From Ambrosia x helenae (lineage: Eukaryota; Streptophyta; Magnoliopsida; Asterales; Asteraceae), in assembly GCA_030844895.1 (NCBI GenBank), contig CM061233.1, positions 58,863,468-58,927,467 of the forward strand: a DNA stretch of 64,000 bases, read 5' to 3'. This document shows, one piece after another, positions 58,793 through 64,000 of this stretch (position 1 is its first letter; each line of letters starts with the position of its first letter). A model generated the notes under the pieces. That model was given only the letters and a program-made list of their open reading frames with translations, was not told where the DNA came from and did no database searches. The translations under genes and the position numbers were made by a program.

Positions 58793-60455
58793 TTAGTTTT
58801 GGTGAGTGTCCAAAGCCAAGTTGGCTTTGGATGGGTCCTCAGACTTTTCAGACTCAAGCTTTGGAAGATGATCAGTGGTTTGAACTAATTTTTGAATCAT
58901 GTTCAACAACTGCTGCTGACCATTTGCTAGTGCTTGAATGTCAACACTTGGGGCAACAGTTGTTTGATCACTTCCAGACAGATGATAATACCCATAGGGA
59001 TTTCTGTTCACTCTTGGTTTAGAGGGTCTCTTTGGCTCCTCATAAACATGTGACAGACTATGACATGGTGGTTGTCCATATCCTCTAGGGTACTTGCTTG
59101 TGGGTGGAGCATCTGTTACTTGGACATCCCTAGGAGCAGATGTTTCAAGACTTTTAGTAACAGATGTTTGGACAGGAGTGAAGGTCTGTTTGGGCTTTCC
59201 TTTTGAAGTACTTACCCCAGGATTTGCAAGAGTTTTAGCTTTGTACTCTTGTATTTTCACATCAAAATTTTTAAGATACAAGCACTCTTTGGTTTTGTGA
59301 TTCTTTTTCCCACATATTGAACATGTGGCTTTGGAATCACATACACTTGTTCCTTTGTTAATGTCATATGCTTTTAGAAGAAAACAGTTTTTAGTGACAT
59401 GATTCTTCTTTTCACAGAAATCATGGAACAAGTGGACAGTCTTTTCTTTCTTCTTCCCTTTTTTCAGCCTTCTTTTCAGCAGATGTTTGAGCATCTGCTG
59501 GAAGGTTTTTCAAGGGAATGACTTTTGCCTGAGGAGCTGTCTTTCCTTCAGGTGTTTTAAAATCAACAGGTTTAAAATTCTCAAGAGTACCACACTCATC
59601 AGACCAAGTAGGTTTAAATTCATATTTTTCAAGTTCAATGAATGATGAGGAACCTTCTGGTTTTTCAAGAACAATTTTCTTACCATTTGGTTCAGTGATT
59701 TTAATCTCTTGACCCTGCAAGTTCGTTGGTACTATCTCAAAAGACTTTTGATCCCTTTTGTCAGTGTTTTCAAAAGCTGGAGCAGTGGTTTCAAAACCAA
59801 AACCAAACTTCACATGACTTTTGGTTTGTTTGTTGAGTAGCATCTCAAATCCTCTGCATGATTCCACCCATTTCTCACATTCAACTTGGGTGGACTCAAG
59901 CTCACTTTTACAACTCTGATATTTTGTTATCATAGTTTTTAGATCTTTTGAAAGTTTCTCAAATTTAACTTCATCATCTAAAATTTTCTTTCTAAGGTTT
60001 TCATTCACCTCTTTGATGTTAGCAAATGCTATTACACATCTGTCAGAACACAAATCCTTAAGAATTTGAGGAGATACCTTAGCAGCAGCCATCAATGCAC
60101 AATCACACTTGCACTCACAATCATCAGATGCACCCCAAGGATCTGAGAGATTCACAACCTCTTCTTCAGGTTTTTCACCTGTAACAACTTCATCAACAAC
60201 ATCATCAGTCACAACATTAGATTTAGTCACCACCTCCTCAGATTCAACCTCATCTACCATAGCCATAAAACAAAAGTTTTCTGGTTCATTTTCAGCTTTG
60301 GCTACTAATGCAAAATTTTCATCTGTTAACTCATCTGGTAGACTGCTCCAATCAACAAAGCCTTGTGTAAAGAAGCTCTGTTGACTGGTCTCTGCAGGAG
60401 CAGAGGATGGAGCAACAGCCGTTTGCACAGGTGCTTGAGCAACAGGTGTTTGCAC
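58793..60455 (-). pseudogene. copia gag, C-terminal part with zinc knuckle and coiled coil
   Basis: Two frames overlap (59421-60455 and 58793-59494). The first holds an acidic Glu/Val-rich stretch and a long charged helix-like segment (LRKKILDDEVKFEKLSKDLK). The second holds a CCHC knuckle (CSICGKKNHKTKEC) and a related knuckle that has lost its first cysteine pair (FCEKKNHVTKNC). A stop at 58793 lies 4 codons before the protease frame. Gag packages the element RNA. The extended gag is typical of Sireviruses. Confidence 0.75.
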
Positions 60456-61156
60456 ATAGTGGATCTGAGGAACAGTGGTTTGGACATACTGGACAGGAAC
60501 AGTGTTTGAGGACTGTGCAAAATGAGCAGTGTTTGCACATTTGGTCCAGGGGTATTATAGGAATTTTGATAAGTGTTGGTCTGAGGTCTTTGATTTGGAT
60601 AGGTGATTATAGGTGTACCATGTTGACTCCTACATTCCCTAGCAAAATGACCAAGTCTATGACATTTATAACACTTTATCTTTGATTTATCCAACCCAAC
60701 CTTTGATCTGCCAGTTAACACTAGAAACCTTCTCCCAGTTTTCTTGTAAAAATTGTTAGTTCTTACACTGAGAAGGGCCAATTGGTGCATAATGTCCATT
60801 TCTTCCAAATCACCAGGGTCAAAGTATTTCAGGTCATCATACTCAAAGGATATGTTATCAGATGCCTGGATATCACCACCACTTGCTGTGAAAGCATAGT
60901 TTGGTGAATAAGAATCAGAGTTAAAACCTGAGTTAAAACCTGAAGTTATGTCACTGAAATGATCATAACTCTGATCCTTAGTATTTCCAGGCACCTCATC
61001 ATGACCCAAAAGTGCTGTATTCCCAAATACATAATCATCAGACACTTTTCCAGAGTCCTGGAGCTTCTTTTTCTGGTTAAGCTCTCTCTCATAGGTCAAG
61101 AGCTTACCATGAAGCTGGGTCAGTGATAGGTCCTTAAATCCAATTGAGTTTCTCAT
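60326..61156 (-). pseudogene. copia gag, central part with zinc knuckle
   Basis: The frame contains GFKDLSLTQLHGKLLTYERE, then a perfect CCHC knuckle CYKCHRLGHFAREC, then a Thr/Asn/Pro-rich stretch. It goes out of frame near 60530, after which the frame starting at 60455 carries the natural continuation. It belongs after the frame at 61186-61734. Confidence 0.8.
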
Positions 61157-61185
61157 AACAATAGCAATAGTGTCCCATTTGTCTG

Positions 61186-61734
61186 TTATGATCTTAAAAA
61201 CCTATGGTTCAGGGTTGAATGAGGGTAAGTAAGACCAACCAATTTTAGTTCACTAATGAGACAGTTAAACCTCTCAAATTGTTGAGTTAATGACTCTCCC
61301 TTGACATGACTGAATGTTTCATATTGTTGGTTAAGTATTTCACGATTGTTTTCAATAACCTCTTCAGTCCCACCAAATTGTTCTTTCAGTGCATCCCACA
61401 ACTCCTTTGCACTGTTACAGTGTAACAGCCCAGCATATATATCATTGGGTAGAGCCATGGCCACAATACTGAAGGCCTTAGCATCTAACTCAATTTTCTG
61501 AAAATCCTGGTCGGAGTAGTTTTCAAGTTTCTTTGGCTCCTGAACCTTGGGATCTTCAGTACTCGGCACCATCGGAACATGTGGTCCGAAGATAACCGAC
61601 TTCCAACACCCAGTGTTCTGTTGAGCTAGAACATGGCTCATCCGACGTTGCCAGATATTGTATTCAGATCTGACAAGCATCGGTGGCTTGTTGTTCGTGC
61701 CAGTGTTATGTGGATCGTGATTGATCGAAGCCAT
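61186..61734 (-). pseudogene. copia gag, N-terminal part
   Basis: It starts MASINHDPHNTGTN at a natural ATG about 170 nt inside the 5' LTR. It contains the UBN2-type Gag signatures YNIWQRRM, AKELWDALKEQFGG and LTQQFERFNCLI. It ends at a TAA (61186) caused by loss of one T in a leucine codon after RFLRS. The correct frame continues into 61156. Confidence 0.85.
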
Positions 61735-61885
61735 TCTCTGATTTTTTCAAAAACAAAGTCTGTTTAAAAACGGTTGAATCGAAATTAAACTATTACTCTG
61801 TTTTCAATCCAACAGACAAACGATATCAATAATTGTGAGCTGGTCTGTTTATATTAAATTGATTTGTTAGATCGAATTTAATTGA

Positions 61886-61901
61886 CCAAGCTCTGATACC
61901 A
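61886..61901 (-). other. primer binding site of the copia element
   Basis: Minus strand TGGTATCAGAGCTTGG lies 2 nt inside the 5' LTR and is complementary to initiator tRNA-Met. Confidence 0.9.
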
Positions 61902-61903
61902 AT

Positions 61904-62616
61904 TGTTAGGATCTGAGTTTGATTGTTTTGATGTATTTAGAATAAGATGAGAAATGAATGATGTAATTATATATGAAAGTGCAGCGGAATACTAAACTAT
62001 AATCAAAACAATGGGAATAATTGTTATCAATGATCAAATGCTTTCATTTATTGAAAGATTACAATCAGTACAAATACTCCCCCTCAGCCTGATCACACAA
62101 TGATTGTTTGTCTGAGAGAATGTTTTGTGTGTGATGTAATAGAACAGTACAAGCACTGTTCTATTTATAGACAAACCTAAACCACTGGTGACATGTGCTG
62201 ACGTCACCTAAGATAGTGACCTCTAACAGAATAACAACATAAAACATCTGCCCTATACAATCTACTGTTACATTACAAAACACTGTAAGATAAACTACGG
62301 CTAAGGGAAAACTCTGATGGTCTTGCAACATCTGTTGGAGTCAAAGTGCTGTTGACTCTAATAGACCTTTAGTCTTCAGAACTTGATCAGCAGTTGTTTC
62401 TTCATCAGACCTTTGGTCAGCAGTTGTTCTCTAGCAGTCCTTTGTATCAGCAGTTGTATCAGCAGTTGTATCAGCAGTTGTTTGGATTGAACAGTTGTTA
62501 GGGTCAGCAGTCTTTTGGGAAGAGTATGTTGTAAGGACTGTTTGTTTGTGGAATCAATAGTTAACATATTTTGGCTTTTCAATCATCTGTTCTTCTCCAG
62601 GTCAGCAGACCCAACA
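61904..62616 (-). repeat. copia 5' LTR (right in window)
   Basis: It matches 50299-51013 with about a dozen substitutions and two short indels. The ends TGTTAGG and CCCAACA are complementary, as expected. TTCCGCT on the minus strand is at 61983-61989. Confidence 0.95.
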
Positions 62617-62621
62617 CAGGT
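62617..62621. repeat. target-site duplication CAGGT, right
   Basis: It matches 50294-50298. Confidence 0.92.
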
Positions 62622-62719
62622 TATTAGTCAAAACACTTATACAAACTTTATGCTAAGTCGCCATGAGTTGAGACTATCAGCTGTGTCGGTTATTATATTT
62701 TAAGAAGACGCAATCAAAG

Positions 62720-63191
62720 GTGAGTTTCACAACCCTACTTTTATTGATTTTACTTTCGGGGGGAGAAACATGCTACGTACTTTGATTTATAAGGATCATG
62801 TTATACTATGGTTATATTTGTTTACTATATGGTGTCTCATCTTAAGTCCCAGGGGAAGCCATGAATGTTCGGGTTTGCACAACGAGGGAAATGTGGATAG
62901 ATCTATTGGGCCTTACAAACCCCACTCGACGGCGGGGAGCCAGGCGGGTGCATATTGTCTCTAGCATCGGGCCTACCGAGGATGACGATAGCCTAACAGT
63001 CTAGGCGGTTTAGACAGTGGTACATGTCTAGTAATAGGTTCCCAACCGTAGTAGTATTCGTACTTAACGTCTAGCTAACGTTGTTATAACATAGTAGTAA
63101 GGGGAATGATCTTTAAAACTTGTGGAAACATTTTATAAAACCTGTGAACTCACCAGCATTATATGTTGAAATTTTTGGCATGTTTTCTCAG
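62720..63191 (+). other. predicted LTR-embedded intron (family A copy 3)
   Basis: Donor AAAG/GTGAGTTTCAC at 62720; acceptor TTTTCTCAG ending 63191, then GTCGCTAAGGTAGC. It lies wholly in the right-hand half of the split LTR. Confidence 0.5.
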
Positions 63192-63455
63192 GTCGCTAAG
63201 GTAGCATCATATGGATTAGGCGCACGGCGTCTAGGGTCTTAGTTTCATGTTTTCAGACATTTTCAGACTACGTTGTTTTATATGGGTTGTAAAACATATT
63301 TAAGCTTCCGCTAACGGTTTTTATTATGAAATATTGTGGTTTAGGTTTACGTGTCTTTTACATATAGTTGTCATTTATTGTGACCGTTGACTTAGATCCT
63401 GATGTGTCACGCGCCTCGCGGTAAAACCCCGCACGTGGAATTTGAGGATGTGACA

Positions 63456-64000
63456 GAAATCTAGCATCCTTTGGAAATGGAATGGCTTGAGTTTGAGAAC
63501 CATGAGACTTCTTGAGTAAAGATATCTAAAGCGCTTCCATGGTGTACCATGATCACTACCATATGCATCAGATTTTATAGCACCTGAGATTGTAACATCA
63601 ATTTGTCTGATTAAAGAATCAATATTTGCATCAGCAATATCAGCAATCTGTACACAATTACCAATATACCATCCCCTATCGAATACAATATCATGCCTTT
63701 GAAGGTAACCATTAAAAACCTTGTTAGAAGAATCCTTCTCATCTGTTTTAATCTCCATACTAGCTTCTTGGCACACTCCGCTTTTCCAAAGACAAACTAC
63801 CAACTCGCAATATATAAAATTGACTCCAGTAATACAAATTCCATTTAGTTCCATATCCCTTATTGCTTCTACTGTTTCATTTACTTTACATTCTTCCAAG
63901 AAGGCTTGATTTAACAAATTATAAGCAACGGCATTTGGTGTCTTGCCATATTTCCTGTAAGACCCGCAAAATCGGTGTCAAACAGTTGGGTAAAAGTTAT
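63456..64000 (-). pseudogene. broken gene with PPR-like start, continuing off the right edge
   Basis: On the minus strand the frame reads NAVAYNLLNQAFLEECKVNE and then AIRDMELNGI, a pattern like pentatricopeptide repeats (organelle RNA-binding proteins). It then changes to FNGYLQRHDIVFDRGWYIGN and QIADIADANIDSL, which I do not recognise. The frame crosses into the inserted LTR at 63455. In the pre-insertion sequence it would meet a TAG within a few codons (in the sequence at 48623-48638). The gene start lies beyond 64000. It may be a chimera of two gene fragments. Confidence 0.4.

Larger units (their letters stand above)
50299..62616 (-). mobile_element. Ty1/copia element of Sirevirus type, 12.3 kb
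   Basis: LTRs of about 714 bp lie at 50299-51013 and 61904-62616, with CAGGT duplications outside. On the minus strand the order is primer site, gag with zinc knuckles, protease, integrase, RT, RNase H, spacer with a TA microsatellite, a large third region, and polypurine tract. Integrase before RT marks Ty1/copia. Long gag with several knuckles and an extra reading region after pol is the Sirevirus plan. Gag and the third region are frameshifted, while 1031 codons of pol are open. Confidence 0.95.
48639..63455 (+). mobile_element. solo LTR, family A copy 3 (about 2.5 kb), split by a copia element
   Basis: The left part is 48639-50298 and the right part 62622-63455. The start TGTGACACCCGG and the end GGATGTGACA are flanked by perfect GAAAT duplications, and no internal domain lies between the halves once the copia element is removed. 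Promoter-proximal TTCGACC/GGTCGAA pairs lie at about 49035-49135, TATATATA at 49148-49155, a second motif cluster at about 49965-50100, and CTTCCGCT at 63305-63312. Confidence 0.88.

Overview
The window is plant nuclear DNA that consists almost entirely of transposable elements. It carries no bacterial-type genes. The elements use primer sites complementary to plant initiator tRNA-Met, belong to plant lineages (Tekay-type chromovirus, Sirevirus-type Ty1/copia, plant Helitron with spliced RPA and B3-domain genes), and the gene-bearing parts have GT-AG introns. A eudicot is most likely. Asteraceae is a guess from the general look of the LTRs and was not tested. A 100-base run of N (45877-45976) marks a scaffold gap.

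Layout, left to right. 1-1799 is the 3' part of a long LTR (family A). 1.9-7.0 kb holds a short tRNA-derived SINE-like piece, a decayed LTR (family B) and a 1.1 kb terminal-inverted-repeat element inside TA repeats. 7088-17901 is a complete 10.8 kb Tekay-type Ty3/gypsy element with 2.8 kb LTRs and a perfect 5-bp target duplication, but its gag and pol are broken. It sits inside an older minus-strand gypsy LTR. 18.9-23.3 kb is mostly unassigned. 23309-27385 is a second terminal-inverted-repeat element, split by a 2.8 kb solo LTR (family C). 27399-37772 is a Helitron with both termini visible, on the minus strand. It carries a two-exon B3-domain gene, an intact 11-exon RPA70-like gene and a RepHel gene that lacks its N-terminal half. 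39006-43083 is a family A 5' LTR with primer site and a gag stump, cut by reverse-oriented LTR pieces (D, E) that run into the gap. 48639-63455 is a family A solo LTR with perfect target duplication, split by a 12.3 kb minus-strand Ty1/copia element of Sirevirus type (50299-62616) with gag, protease, a long uninterrupted integrase-RT-RNase H frame and a large third reading region. The right edge holds a broken reading frame with a PPR-like start.

The nesting gives relative ages: family A solo LTR before the copia element; the terminal-inverted-repeat element before solo LTR C; the minus-strand gypsy LTR before the Tekay element.

The least expected pattern is shared LTR design. Several LTR families (A, Tekay, B, D, possibly C) contain a good splice donor, a conserved CTCACC-containing block and a splice acceptor near the LTR 3' end, suggesting an LTR-embedded leader intron. 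Families A and Tekay also have inverted-repeat motif clusters just upstream of the TATA box.
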